Position numbers and translations under genes: made by a program | Shown: positions 47,132 through 59,662 of the stretch, in pieces | Position numbering within the stretch: position 1 is the stretch's first letter | How the letters are laid out: every line of letters begins with the position of its first letter | Origin: Caenorhabditis elegans | Taxonomy: Eukaryota; Nematoda; Chromadorea; Rhabditida; Rhabditidae | Assembly: GCF_000002985.6 (NCBI RefSeq) | Contig: NC_003281.10 | Location: 5,518,001-5,582,000, forward strand | Length of the DNA: 64,000 nt | Reading direction: 5' to 3' | Notes under the pieces: generated by a model | Seen by the model: only the letters and a program-made list of their open reading frames with translations | Told to the model about the DNA's origin: nothing | Databases searched by the model: none

Positions 47132-48958
47132 ATGGCTCCACCATCCCAAGGTGAGTAATTTTTTAAGCAATGTCCCCAGCTCTTAGGGATACCTTATAAG
47201 GTTTTAGGACTTCTAAAACATTTTATTTTTAGTTTTTTTTTAATGTTTCAAAAATATATCCAATTCCCCAAATATATCCCTACAATCCCAAACATTTTTT
47301 CAAACTTGAAATCGTTCTAGACGTGCTCAAGGAGATCTTCAACCTCTACGATGAGGAGCTTGACGGCAAGATCGACGGAACCCAAGTCGGAGATGTCGCC
47401 CGCGCCGCCGGACTTAAGCCAACTCAGGCTATGGTGACAAAGGCCGCCGGACAGGAGTTCAAGCGTAAGGGAGAGAAGAGACTTACATTCGAGGAGTGGC
47501 TCCCGATGTACGAGCAACTCGCCAAGGAGAAGGTACGGTATTTTAAACATCTTGCCTGTGCCTTTAACCTTTAGCTGAGAGTTTTTTGAGATTTAGGGAT
47601 CTAGGGGCCTCGCGCCAAACCTTTAACTCCCGCACCGAGTGATAATCAAACAAAGAAGATGAAGCTTGAGATTTGTTTTATTTCAAGGTCTAAGTAAATA
47701 TTGGATCTCAGAGGTTAACCCCATACAGTACCCCTAGCCGAAAACTTTTAAATCACAACTAAGGGTCTGAAAAATCTGAACATCCTCTTCCACCGGCACA
47801 TGCCAGCCGATCCCTAGAACTTTAGAGAGATAGGCGGCGGCGGCTCCCGTGAAGCATGTGTGGGAGAGGAGCACATAGGACTCTCGAGAATCTCTCTTGG
47901 CACACACAAACACACACATAGGCACAGTGTAACAATAGAGAGCATCATCATTCTGCGTCTACTGGGTCCTTGTTGTAGATATTTGTATGGATAGGAAGTA
48001 GTAAGGAATAGGCAAGGGATCTTGAGTAAGGATCCCCATATACGGGTAAAAGAATGGAGTGAGTATATATGAAGCTTCTAGGAGCTATTGAGTTTTGGAA
48101 AGAGCTGCCAGCTCAGACTATTTAGTGGAGGTTTAAGGTAAAAAATCCTGTAGATCTTTGATTGAATTCAACTAGGGCATTCTCTGGACCCACAACCGTC
48201 AGTATTTTGAAAGCTTTAAGGCAACCAGTTTCTTAGAAAAGATTCAAAACAGCACATGGAGATCTTGAAGAGCCAATAGAAACCTACGAACTGAGCTCAG
48301 AAGACTGGACAACTCATAAAGTTTGAAATAGCAAGTTTGGCCAGATATTTTGGGAAACACATTTCGCTTTCGTTATTAAATAGTCTGCGAAGTTTACCTG
48401 AGCACATATCTACTCAAATTTGACAATCTGAAAGTCAGTGTCTAACGAATTTTGGATAGAATCCTAAGCGAAAATCAGAGAGTTCTCTGGAGCTTCGGGA
48501 TGGAATTAGCTGATGTTCGAGGTTACTGTCACCTGAATAGGGAATGATTTATGTTTACTGGAGTTAGATGCCTACCTTAGGGTCCGCATGTAGAGCAGAT
48601 CATCATTCATTTAACATTGAGATTATAAACTGAGAAAATTGTTCTTTCCAATATAAATTTCCAATTTCTTCAGGAGCAAGGAACCTACGCTGACTTCTAC
48701 GAGGGACTCAAGGTGTTCGACAAGGAGGAGACTGGAAAGATCTTGGCCGCTGAGCTCAGACACATCCTCTTGGCTCTCGGTGAGAGACTTTCCGCCGATG
48801 AGGCCGATGAGCTCCTCAAGGGAGTCGAAGACGGAGAAGGCATGGTCAAGTACGAGGGTAAGCCGATTTTTTTTCTTCTCGGAAATTTTTTTTAATTGAA
48901 ATTTATTTCAGATTTCATCAAGAAGGTTTTGGCCGGACCATTCCCAGACCAGGACTAA
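47132..48958 (+). CDS. mlc-3: Myosin essential light chain
   Basis: Four exons: 47132-47150, 47321-47532, 48674-48857, 48912-48958; 153 residues, the normal length. It begins [17 protein letters not shown] and ends AGPFPDQD. The calmodulin fold has four EF-hand-like units; the first loop ([10 protein letters not shown], about residue 17) and third ([11 protein letters not shown], about 90) keep the shape but lack several calcium ligands, as is normal for essential light chains, which bind the myosin lever arm without needing calcium. It acts in muscle thick filaments and probably other myosin II. GC-rich codon choice differs sharply from its neighbours and indicates high expression. The 1141-base second intron (47533-48673) is unusually long for so small a gene and may hold muscle enhancers. 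Identified with F09F7.2 from memory. Confidence 0.95.
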
Positions 48959-50313
48959 ATTTTTGGATCTGAATCTGTGCTACACCCATTATAATGTTTA
49001 AATTTTGAAAAAAAAAACACCATCTTCTCTTACCCAAATTTTTTGCTCCCCTTTCCCTTCTCTGCCTTCTTTCTCCCCGTTCCAAATAACGATGTTTTAC
49101 TTTTTTGTCTATAAACCCATCGTCTAGTCGCTCGTTTTCTTCTACGCTATACACGTAAGAGATTCCACTCGCGTGCGCGCATTCCGTTTTCTGATCCAGA
49201 AAACGTTTTGCACTTTAAAAATCAGCGCGCGGTTTTCTCTTCTTTTTCTCCAACACATTCAAGCCTGTTTCTATGATCAAGAAATTTTCTTTCTTTCTTC
49301 ATTTTACACTTTTTTATTCAGAAATTCATTCGTTTCTTATATTCGTTCTCCTTTTTGGATTATAATAAAAAACCTTTTGAATAATTATGAAATGGAAATT
49401 TTGGTATAGTACATGTAGTAAGTTGAAAGGCTGCTAGAAATATCAGCTTTTGAGTCGATGACCTGATAAAAACAAACTGCCAGTTTGATTTTTATCAATT
49501 GATTTATTTTCCGTCTACTGTGCAAGAACGGTAGCTTCCAAAAAATAAGAAATTGCCAAATTATTTAAACAATTTTTCGTATATATTGTTAGCTGACAAC
49601 TATTTTTTATTGTATCACCACCTAAATATAGTTTTTCAAAAAATATCACTCAATCCTAAAAATTGGTGAAAAGAAACAATTTCACCTTAAAAGCTTTCAA
49701 ATTGAAGTTAGAGTAGCGAAACTGTCCACTTAAATATACTAAAGACCCAAAATATTGATTTTTGTAATGAAATGAAACTCTTGGAATTCTGTCCAAAATT
49801 TTTTATGACGGTTAAAAATTTTAAGAAGAAGGGCTAAAAATAGCTTAAATATCAAATTTTGCCAACTTTTTCGTATAGAAGCTGCCAGAGTTTCAAAAAT
49901 ATTATCATCAAAGAGTAAAATTATTTATTTTTGAATGTTCTGCTTGTTTACTGAATAGTTGCTAAGAAGTTAATGCCATTAGTGTAGAAAACTAGTAAAG
50001 CCTACTCAAACTTGAAAATCATCATTTACTCTTCCCCCTACAAAAAATTTCAAAATCAAAGTTTCAAACTAGTTGATCAAGAAAATTAAAGAAAATATAA
50101 TACTTTTAGAAGCTGAAAACAGTTTTGCAAAAAATTGCATTTCTAGTTCAAAAACTGAGAGCTATTGAATTTTTGTTAGGTATTCCAAAAATGAAACAAA
50201 CACCATTAATTTGCAATGATACAATTTTATTAATTTTTTTGAAAAAAGCAGTTTCAGATCGATTGATTTGCAAGATTTACATAAAAACGTTCGTAATTTC
50301 GATTTCCGACAAT
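48959..50313. other. mlc-3 3' region and spacer
   Basis: An AATAAA at 49374-49379 probably ends mlc-3, giving a 3' untranslated region of about 430 bases. A purine/pyrimidine-alternating GCGTGCGCGC lies near 49173. From 49450 to 50225 the DNA is AT-rich with no supportable gene. A minus-strand AATAAA for the next gene lies at 50226-50231. Confidence 0.5.
49374..49379 (+). terminator. AATAAA, probable mlc-3 poly(A) signal
   Basis: The first canonical AATAAA after the mlc-3 stop, about 416 bases downstream, at the end of a T-rich stretch. Confidence 0.55.
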
Positions 50314-50749
50314 TCAAGCGGTGGTTGGCTTCTGATTGTTAAGAAGAGCAGATGGACGAGCAAATGCACGTGGAGCAGCATCATCCTTATTCTTGTTTGA
50401 TCCCCAAGCCCAGACTGATGGATAGGCTGCAGCGGCTACGTATGGAGAATAAACTGATGGGTAGGCGTAGGCAGATGGAACATAGGCGGCCGAGTAGGAT
50501 GGGACAACGTATTGTTGATGGGATCCGACGATCATGGCGCAGAGAAGGACGGCGACGAAGCTGGAATTTGAATTTTAGGCCTGATTTTAGTTGAAGCCTA
50601 TTTCTAGGTATTCTGCTTAAGGTTTACATCAATCTTACGTCTAAACCTAAAATAAGCTTCTTGAGCATTAACCTAAGTCTAAGACTCAGCCTATGCCTTA
50701 GCCTTTCTAAGCCTAACTTAAAAAAGATGACTTACCACTTGGCGAACAT
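50314..50749 (-). CDS. Small secreted Tyr/Ala/Pro-rich protein
   Basis: Exon 50736-50749 (14 bases) encodes MFAK and part of Cys, ending TG|GTAAGT. Exon 50314-50560 follows AATTCCAG and runs to TGA; the whole is 86 residues. Residues 1-19 (MFAKCFVAVLLCAMIVGSH) form a signal peptide. The mature chain has repeated Y/A/P/S motifs (YVVPSY, YVPSAYAYP, YSPYVAAAAYP) and a polar end rich in Asn, Lys and Arg. Such composition suits an extracellular or cuticle-associated structural protein or a peptide precursor, but dibasic cleavage sites that would define neuropeptides are absent. AATAAA lies 83 bases after the stop. It stands alone, about 1.36 kb from mlc-3 and convergent with it. Confidence 0.75.
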
Positions 50750-53700
50750 ATTGAATTGAAGTGACTTGAAATGTCAGTATTGAACTTTCCGATATTCTAC
50801 GTTTTATACTCTACCAAACCTTTACAAAAACTTGTACATAACCAGTTATTTTCATTATTTCTTTATGGAAATCTTCTTGCACAAAGAGCTTCTATATTTA
50901 CTCAAGTAGTTGACACATGCGGGAAGTCTTTGGCGGGAGAAACTTCTAAAAAAAGTACGCAAACGTTTTGTTACTAATATATACAAATAATGTAATAAAC
51001 TAGTTATTGGATGATTTATGGTGTCATAAAGTAGAAAAGGGCCAATTTTTGGGTGTACCACTGGAAGATCTTTGAAAACCAAAGTAAAAAATTTTTAAAA
51101 AAGTTCGATCTCCCAGAAACAGTTTACACAATAATTTTTGAAAATTCATAGTGAACGAGTATTGAATTAAAAAAAAACTACTTCATTCGAATTTTTCTTC
51201 AAAGTTATTAATCCAAAAACTAAAAAACTAGAATGTTGGTCTGGAACCTGAAAATATTTCAAAAATGTGTTTTTTTTTCAAATATCGCGACCAATAATGT
51301 TCCAATCTTCAGAATCCTTTAAAAATTTTTTAATAAAATTTTAATTTAAAATTGTTTAATTTTGCTCCCAATTTTTCAAGATAAAAGTTAGGACTCTGTA
51401 CGTCAATTAAAATAATTTGCTCTAAAACGTTACAGAAATTTCAGAAATTGCATCTCCTCAAAAATTATTTTTTTTGGCATAATCAAAGTTTTGAGAAAAA
51501 ATGCAACGCTTTCTTTCACAAATCCCCTTCGTTTATTTTCATCTTTTCCAATTGCCCAAAAACAAGAAAAAACGAGATTCCCGTGGATTCTAAGAAGGAA
51601 CATGATTTTATAAACAAATGAATGGATGTTGGCTGCCTTGAGCATTTATAGCATTCAATGCTTAATGTGGGAACTATTTAAGTACTTCCACAGTTGTGAG
51701 ACCAAAACAAAAGATTTAATGTTATTTATGGAAATGATTGTGTTCAGTTGGGTAATTTTACCCTCTCAATCAGAAATAATTATAGTTATTTTTGATTAAA
51801 ATAAATTCCCATTTTCTGCGATTCCAATTAAAAATATAAAACACTTATTTTATTATAAAACACTTGTTTTAGAAATTAGAAGACGTTGAAATAAAAAAAA
51901 ATAATACTCCGGTAATATTTTTGCCGTACCAAAGTGATATTCATAAAAATTACAATAACCGATCTAAAAAAAATTTCCAAAGAATTATTCGATTCATTCA
52001 CAGAACTTTTATTTGTCAATATCAATTCAGAACCCTTCCATCTCACGTCTTGACTTACCAAGTCAACCCATATTATTATTGGTTGCCGCCAAAGTGTGCT
52101 TGCAACTTTTAGAGTCAGGTGACCAGATCATGGTCATTGACTTGCTCCGTGAGCTTAATGTTACAAAAAGCTCAAAAAACTTGACAGGAAGGTTTCACAG
52201 AACGGGTAGGTTCATATTTTGACAGAGCGGCAAAATTTACAAAATTTCTTTATTTATTGAAATGTTTAAGAACGCTAGCAAATTTTCAGAGAACATAAAA
52301 TCAAAGATTTATATTTTTAAAACCGTTCGGTTGTTGTCTTTCACTTAAAAGTTAAGTGTTGTGTATTGAGCGACTGTTGTGTATTGAGCGAGTGACAAGG
52401 AGAGAAGAAGTTTATTACAAGAGAGTGTAAGAAGTAATGAATTATAAAGAGAGGTCGCTTACGCGATAAGTTCATGATGACCCAAAGGTCACGTCTGTAT
52501 AAAGTTCAGGTTTACGTTCCGTCCACAACATTAAGATTTAAGCATAAAATATTTTTGGCACCAGACACGTTCAAAAATTTCCGATCGCAAAAATTTCAAA
52601 AGTGGAAGTGTGGAAACTTTTCGACAATCTGCAATACTTAAAACAACTATACTGAAGAAACAATTTTCTTTGGTAAATTTCCGAGCATTGCCGAGCTGCA
52701 AGGTTTAGACAATACGCCAGCAACTTGCGATTTCAATATTTTTTGGCAACCTAAAATTTCCGCAACCGTAGAAATCGATAAAGTTAACAAGATCCTGTGA
52801 ACGTTTTGAAATTTCATTTTTTTTCCGCAAACCTCACAAATTCTAATTTCAGAAAAGTGAACTTGCAACTTTGCCCTTTTTAACTATCATCTACTCTCGT
52901 GTCAATCTTCCCCATTTTCATCGTTTTTCCCATGATATTTGTAATAATCTAGGTCAGGAGCAATGTTTCTGTCAGGTGACAAGATCATGTAGGATATCAA
53001 TCACTGCTGCTCCTCACTGTTCACGAACCGCCGTGCTCGGCGAGTCCCCATGGGACACGGGGAAGAGGACGAGGGGACATTGCTGGAAAAACATGTCACT
53101 AACAGAGATTTCAAGCCAAGTAATAGTCACACAAAAAAATGGGACATAAACACCCATTCTTTTGGCATGTAGGCAGTGGGCTTCTATAATCCCTGCTCGT
53201 CTTCCTTTTCTTAGGACGTAGTAACCATATTTTAATCCAACCAATTTTTCATTTTCACATACAAGAGAGAAAAGTAATCCCACTCGTCCGATTGAAAGTC
53301 TATATTTCATTTTTCGAATTTTTCAATAACATCTTGTTTGGTTTCTGGAAATTCCAGTTGCTCAATGCTTGTGGCAACATATTTCAAAAGTTTGCTCAAT
53401 TTTGAGTTGACCTAATTTATTTTGTAAACTTTGTTTCTCATTGTGCCCATTCGTTAGAAGTTTGAGTCCGTTTTGCTGTAATTTTTTTGGTAATTTTTGG
53501 TAATTGGTAATTGTTGACCAAAATTTTTACAGACTGTATATGTTCCAGAAAGGTACAAAAAACCAATTTTGTTGTCTACATAACCACCTACGCCTGCTTT
53601 CTCAAAAAGAACATATGTTCTCTATTAGTTCTGAACCCCATCTGTAGGTTACCGTGATTTTTCTTTTCATTGTCTTCACTTGAACCTCTGAATACGTGCA

Positions 53701-55993
53701 TTTTCTGTGAAAAATGAGCAAAAAAGAATGCTCAATCTTTCATTTATTTACCATGAATCACTTCATTATTTTTTTGATATTCTCACATTATTCTCCTTTT
53801 CTCTCATTTTTCTTCCGTTTTTCACCCATTATTCAGACATTCCAAAGGACCCTCTTAAGTTGTTTGGAACACAACAAGCTTGTCAATTTGTTCCGGCTTC
53901 ATCCTCATCTTTTCTCGTTTTTTATAACAGTAATTTGGTGAGAGCACAATGGAATGTGTGCTCTTTTCTCTTTCGGGAACTCATTTATACTTCGTTGTAA
54001 AAACATTTGAACTTTTGTGTCGTTTTTATTCCGTCTAAAAGCTTTTCGTCAACTTTCATGTGTGGCAGGTGTGTTTACGAGCACATGCCACGTGACGACT
54101 CCGCCCATTTTGAGCCGGTAGGACATTTTTTGATTGCTGGAAATTTTTTGGGTTCTGGGTTTGTCGGACTTCATAATTTCGTTTTTTTTTAGTATTTCCC
54201 TTTTCAACTGAGTTTTTCCTATTTTTGTGAAATCCTCATCGTTTCTTTTTATTTGCTTTAAATAGGTTTTATGAATTAATTTATGAATTTTTTATATTTC
54301 CAAATGAAAGCATCAATTTTCAAATTAAAAGGAAAAAAATTCTAAAAATTAAGGTTTTTATTTATTTATTTCTAGATTTAACCAGATTTACTTTTGTTTC
54401 ATACTATATTTTTTCAAAATCCATTAAAAAAAGAATGCTCCTTTGAAAGTTTGAAAATTTTTCAATAAACGTTCGCTAGATTTTAATTTTAAAGATTGGC
54501 ATCGAAAATTTCGAATTTAAATAAATTCAGTAATTGGGAAAAAGGAAACATTTTCGAATTTTCTTGACCTTTTCAGATTTTTAAAAAATGTTTTGCCCAA
54601 ACGAAAAATATTTTTACAATTTTTGTTTAACCAAATTTCTGTTGAAAACTAGAGAAAAACGATTTTTTTGAAATTTTCTGGAATTATTTTGGAAACTTCC
54701 AAAAAAAAACAATCTATAACTATCCAAAACTCGTGTGGTTTTTTTTAAATTTTAATCCAAAGATATGGAAAAATCATTAAATATCCGTACAAATCTGGAA
54801 AAAAATTCCGAAGAAACTTTTGAACGAAAAATTTCCGAAATACATATTCATTTTCCAAAACTTGCACAACATTTTCATAATCACTCTCTTCCCAAAAGTG
54901 CACGTGGTATGCAAAAGGACCACCACAGGAATGAAAGAGTCCCCCCTCATTTCCTTCACTACCTCCTGCTCCACCCCCTCCTGCCAGTCATCATTTTCTT
55001 GCTTTTCCTCTAAGCTTCTTTGCTAATTTCAAAGGAAGGGAGCTCCCGTCTATTGCTCCCGTGCTCTTTTTCTCTTTTTGCCTCAACAAAAACTCAAGGC
55101 TTCATCTCAATTTTCAGTTGTAACAAATCTCTCTGTCTCTCTCGTTGAGCATCAGCCACCCGCCGCAGTTTTTCAAAATAACCTATATTATTATCATATT
55201 TTTTCGAAAGTTGTTTGGCGCCTTTGAATATGATACTTTGTTTGAATTTTACGTTTTTTTTTAAAGAATAAGAGTTTCAACAAATCTTTTAAATTTTCTA
55301 AAACATCTTTCATATCAAACTTTTTTGAAAAATTATTAAGAAATTATCAATTGACTGTGAGATTAGATGAAAAATTCAAATTTTCGTAAAGTAACTGATA
55401 TTTATCATAGGAAACTTTTTTTCGAGCCCAAAATGTTTAGTTCGTTCATAAGTTAAGCACAAATGAGTTCACCTAATATTCAATTTTTTTGTTCATTTTC
55501 ATTAATTTACATTTTTTGAGCTGTAATTTTGAAATCACATTTTTTTTCTTAAAAAAATGTAGCTCTTCAATTTTTTTTTGAAACGGCATTTGATTTTCCA
55601 CACATTTTTGAAATAAAAATTTTCCAGGAAAAAACTTTTTTGGTTAGTTTTATAGTATTTTTCGTAATTATAATTATTCGAGCCGTACTGTGAGAACTGT
55701 GAGAACTTTGATATCTGAAGGGAAAATAATAACATTTCTTCTTAAATTTGATCATCATTGAAAATTTTGAATTATTCTCCAGTTAAAAAAATAGGTGTCC
55801 CGTTTTTTGTTTACTTATTTTCTTCTTTTTCTGAGTATAAAAGCAAAATAAATATTTAAATAATCTTTAGATGTCTTTCTTTTTTTTTTAAATACTTTCG
55901 ACCAAAAATTATAGACCATTACCCTCCCCTTTCTCTCATTTTTTACCTCTATTCCCCCGCAATAGAATATTTTCAATTAAATTTAATTTGCAG
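50750..55993. other. Gene-poor region of 5.2 kb
   Basis: No exon chain is supported on either strand. Contents are a probable solo LTR (52357-52530), related words TCAGGTGACCAGATCATG near 52117 and TCAGGTGACAAGATCATG near 52974, an imperfect hairpin around 54060-54092 (GTGGCAGGTGT / GCACATGCCAC), and long A/T-run tracts at 54200-54760 and 55200-55900. The right end is presumably promoter DNA of the MOLO-1-like gene. Confidence 0.45.
52357..52530. mobile_element. Probable solo LTR of a retrotransposon
   Basis: The element starts TGTTGTG and ends CACAACA, so it has the TG..CA ends and short inverted termini of an LTR. It is flanked on both sides by TTAAG (52352-52356 and 52531-52535), a five-base target duplication. 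The first 18 bases (TGTTGTGTATTGAGCGAC) are repeated in tandem at 52375-52392. A TATAAA lies near 52498. At 174 bases it is short for an LTR, and no internal retroelement DNA flanks it, so a solo LTR or a small inverted-repeat element are the two readings. Confidence 0.55.
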
Positions 55994-58900
55994 ATGGTGG
56001 GTAATGTTCTATTACTGCTCATCTACCACATAACTCTTGCCACGTCATCACAATGGACATCCTCTCAATTTCCGGATCTTCGGGGACCTACGGTGAATCA
56101 GTGCGTAGCAGTTTTGCCACGAAATAAGCAACAACTTTATGTCTGTGATCCGGATCATATGCTGAATAATACACAAGGTTCGGTTTAAATTTATTGGAAA
56201 AGTTTGGAAAATAATTTAGTTTAGAAAACTCAATTGAAAGTTTTACCGAAAGTCGGCTCATTTCTTTTTAAAAAATTATTTACTTTTGTCAGTTTTCAAT
56301 TGAAATTTAGCAAAGTTGGTCAAGTGTGTATACATTTTAATGGAAGTTAATTTTTTTTTAGATTCTGCCGAAAACTCAATAAAGTTCAACAAAACTTACT
56401 AAAAGAATTTGGAAATTTTAACTTTCTACAAAGAGTTGGCAATTTCAAAAATAACTATTTTCAACTTTCTGTCACGCTTCCAAATTTATATTAGAACTTT
56501 TCAAATTCAAGACGAGTTTTGCCAACTTTTTATTAAGTCTTGCATATTTAGAATTTTGTTTTTAGATTTCAAGTGAGAACAAAAAATTATATCACTACTT
56601 TGGCAATTTTTGAAAAGTAGGTAATTTTCATAACGCATTCAAAATTGTTCTTTTATCAATTTCCTTGCTTCGGTGACAATTCTCAATTTTATACCAAATT
56701 TCTAATAAAAGTCTGTTACAACTTGTCCAATCTGTCATAAAACAGACAACTAAATAACCCATAAGAACAATCACTTCTTCTTCATTTTCTTGTCAAAAAT
56801 TCCAATTGCATAGTAATAAAAAGAGACTGAAGAACAGAAAGAACATGTGGCACTTGAGGAGTGTACTCTCTCCTCAGCACAAAAAGAGCAATTTGCAGCG
56901 ATGCAATTGAACATTCAGCTGCAAGAATTGGCAGTCGGGACGCCGTGTCACTGTCAGAGAAGGTCACAATGCACAACAGGGATCGAGGGTAAGAATTCTG
57001 GAAACTTTTGACAAACTTGGTTCAAACTTTCGATAGACTGCTTCAAAACGTTTGAAAACAACTTTTTCCGAGCTTTTGACACAGTTTTGTGAAAAATCGA
57101 AAAGCTGACACCCTTGACATGTATGCTCCGCCTGATTCTTGGCTCCATTCATTCCAGTTTTGAGCAAAATTGTGGTGTTCTTCATTTCTAGTATACAACT
57201 TTTTTCAAGAAAACTTGAAACTGAATTTCAATTAAATTTGTTTCCAGGAAGTGGCGGAAAGGAGGGCCTACACGGCTTCATTGTCTCAATCGCAATTGTC
57301 AAGAACCTCTATATGCATATGCACTCGCCAAGTGACACGTGAGTTATTCTGAGTAACAACAACATTTCTCCAAATAAACCAATGGCTCAGAGAGCATTTC
57401 CCTATTTTCCCGTATTTCCAGGTAGGTCACCAGATCCTTTTGTTGTCTTTATTTTTAATGCTCGAGTGGAGAGACAACTGTCTAGTAGGAAGAATAAAGT
57501 TCAAAGGAAGGGAAACACAAAAACACAAAAGTTCAATGTTATGATCTGTCAGTATTCGAACCTGAAAATATGTTGTTCAAGTTCCGGTAGAAAAAGGAAA
57601 AATAAAAATTGCGTACTTCTAAGTGCATCACGATAGTTTTCCTTCGGTCATGTTCTGGACATATTAATCGTTATAAAAAAATTTCAAAAACAATAGCATC
57701 CGATATTTTTCGGGATTACTTTTTCTTCTAAGGCTCTGTGAATTTGGAGAAAAAAATCTGTATTTTCTGAAATTGCATCTGTAAGGCAATTCCATGGGTT
57801 TTCAGTAGAATATTCAAACTTATAAACTTTCAGACAACTTACTGAAAGAGCTGAAGCTTTCTGCCGAGCACTTGAAGGACGCTGGGCACTCGGAGACTGT
57901 GGAAACTCGGTTATTGTGTTTGTATGGCAGCATTATAAAAAGGTATGTACCTATTCTCTTTCAATAATCGTTAAAAAGATATGCACGTTTGAAATCTTGG
58001 CGCTAGAGCTATTCAAATTTGTCTTTTATCCAGCTCAATCTAAAATTTTCAGATGGTAATATGGCCGGCTCGACTTGCAGAGAAATACATAACTGCAGAG
58101 GAAAGGAAGGCTATTCTAACAAAAGTTAATGATTATGCACAGACTGATGATTGGTTTCCGGCACTTTCTACAATTATTAGTAGGTTTTTTAATTTTAAGT
58201 TAACAGTTTATAAAATAGGGTTACAGAAGAAATATCAAACGAGCTGAATGGGGATCCAGAGCCGAGATTCGACACTGGCACCTTATCACTTTTGTTATCA
58301 GTTGGCTTAGCAGTTGGGCTTACGGTATTTATTACATGTAAGTCAGGGTTTAGTTAGAAACTTGCCTGGGGTCAAATATGTCATCTACTCCTAGTCTAAA
58401 ACTGTTTTTTGTGCAAAAAACTTGTAGAATTTCACGATTATCATTTTCGAATATGATAATAGCATTTTTGTATCAATGACCTGAAACTTTTAATTTCAGG
58501 CTGTGTGTGCGCATTCCGATGTTGCGGAAACGTAAAAACACGAGAGCGACGGAAGAGTGTCGAACGAGCAATGGACAATCTACGGAACAGCGTGATCCGT
58601 CGAGGCAGTCAGTTTCGCAGGTTTGATTGTCAGTGCATTCCCATGATGTGTGTGCACATTATGCCCCTGTGTGTCACGCTTTAACATGGAGAATATACTC
58701 ACAATCATGAACTAAAATATTAAGCCTTGTGCCTTCCTGCCTACCTACCGCTTATTCTGTGACTTTTGATCTGAAATCTGGTATTTGGAATTTTTTTTTA
58801 ATTCCAATCAAAGGTGTCGCCAAAACAATTTATTTTTTTAAATATATTTACAGAGATAATCGAGAAATCAGAAAATAGAAAATCACACTAGACACCGGTG

Positions 58901-59097
58901 TAGGCACGAGGCAGGCGTAGGTGGAAGATTAACTAGGCATATTTTCCTACAAGAAAGACTTAGCACGGAAATCCAAAAATTTGATAAACACACTTTTCAT
59001 CTCAAGATATCAATTCAACTTCAGATCCATAAGCCGATCGCCACGTATTATCAATGATGAGAAAGATGTGTTTTTTGGCGATGCGACACGTGTCTAA
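55994..59097 (+). CDS. MOLO-1-like type I membrane protein (TPM-fold ectodomain)
   Basis: Eight exons: 55994-56177, 56899-56988, 57248-57338, 57834-57942, 58053-58179, 58227-58337, 58500-58620, 59025-59097; 301 residues. Residues 1-19 form a signal peptide. The ectodomain has YVCDPDHMLNNTQ, a Cys pair in TPCHCQRRSQC and GFIVSIAIVKNLY, the pattern of the nematode MOLO1/TPM-phosphatase-like family, whose founder MOLO-1 is an auxiliary subunit of the levamisole-sensitive acetylcholine receptor. A membrane span (LSLLLSVGLAVGLTVFITC, about residues 224-242) is followed by Cys residues and a basic tail ending GDATRV. The exon 2 acceptor CAATTTGCAG was chosen over upstream options that hit stop codons. 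If the exon 7 donor is not used, an alternative tail ends at 58683. Receptor association is inferred from family only. Confidence 0.72.
58730..58930. repeat. GGCAGG-type dispersed repeat pair in an intron
   Basis: CCTTCCTGCCTACCTACCG near 58735 and GGCACGAGGCAGGCGTAGG near 58905 are related in inverted orientation within the last intron of the MOLO-1-like gene. Similar words occur at 27153-27203 (a small foldback, GGCAGGCAC..GTGCCTGTCTGCC) and 46240-46285, so this is a dispersed family. Confidence 0.45.
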
Positions 59098-59662
59098 TAT
59101 GAAATCACGGGTTTTTACCATTCACCTTCGAACTTCTTGTTGTTTTGCTCAATTTCGTGTGCAGGGACTGTTTCGAATTCGGAACATTTTTAGAAATTTT
59201 GTTTTTTCTTGTTCTTCGTTCTCTCTCTCCTTTTTCACTTATTTTCGTTCATTCCCAGTTTTTTGTTTCTGCATAAAGATTTGTATTTGGAAGTTAAAAA
59301 TCATACCCATAAAAATGAACAGGTGGCACTGAAGGAGTACTGTACACCAGGTATTGTAGGCCTTGTAGGATTGTAGGATATTGTAAAATTCTGGTTCACT
59401 CAAAGATCAAAAATGTGCTCATCGCGACAAAAGCGCAAAGTTTCTATAACATCGAAAATTGTTTTTTTGTATCATCGCAAAGGTATTGTTACTAACAAAA
59501 AAAACTTGAATGAAATATATACATTTATTCGGAAATTTCACAAGAAAAAAATTTCATTTAGAGACCAGAAAAAGGATGCACTGCACAAGACTCTTGATAT
59601 CACTGTTCAGGATGCACTGTAAATAGTCGAAATCAAAATTTGATCTAAAACTAAATAAATAC

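Noticed and set aside
53014-53310. 98-codon minus-strand open frame in the gene-poor region
   Set aside because: Composition is not coding-like, no signal peptide or partner exons; it overlaps repeat-like DNA.
53836-53938. Exon-like block on the plus strand (DIPKDPLKLFGTQQACQFVP) between an ATTATTCAG acceptor and a TTG|GTGAGAG donor
   Set aside because: It reads well, but I found no partner exon upstream or downstream with matching phase, and the downstream gene starts with its own signal peptide.
56803-56898. Extending exon 2 of the MOLO-1-like gene upstream (TEEQKEHVALEEC)
   Set aside because: The extension needs the poor acceptor AAAAAG after in-frame stops; the CAATTTGCAG acceptor at 56898 is stronger and gives the family spacing after CDPD.
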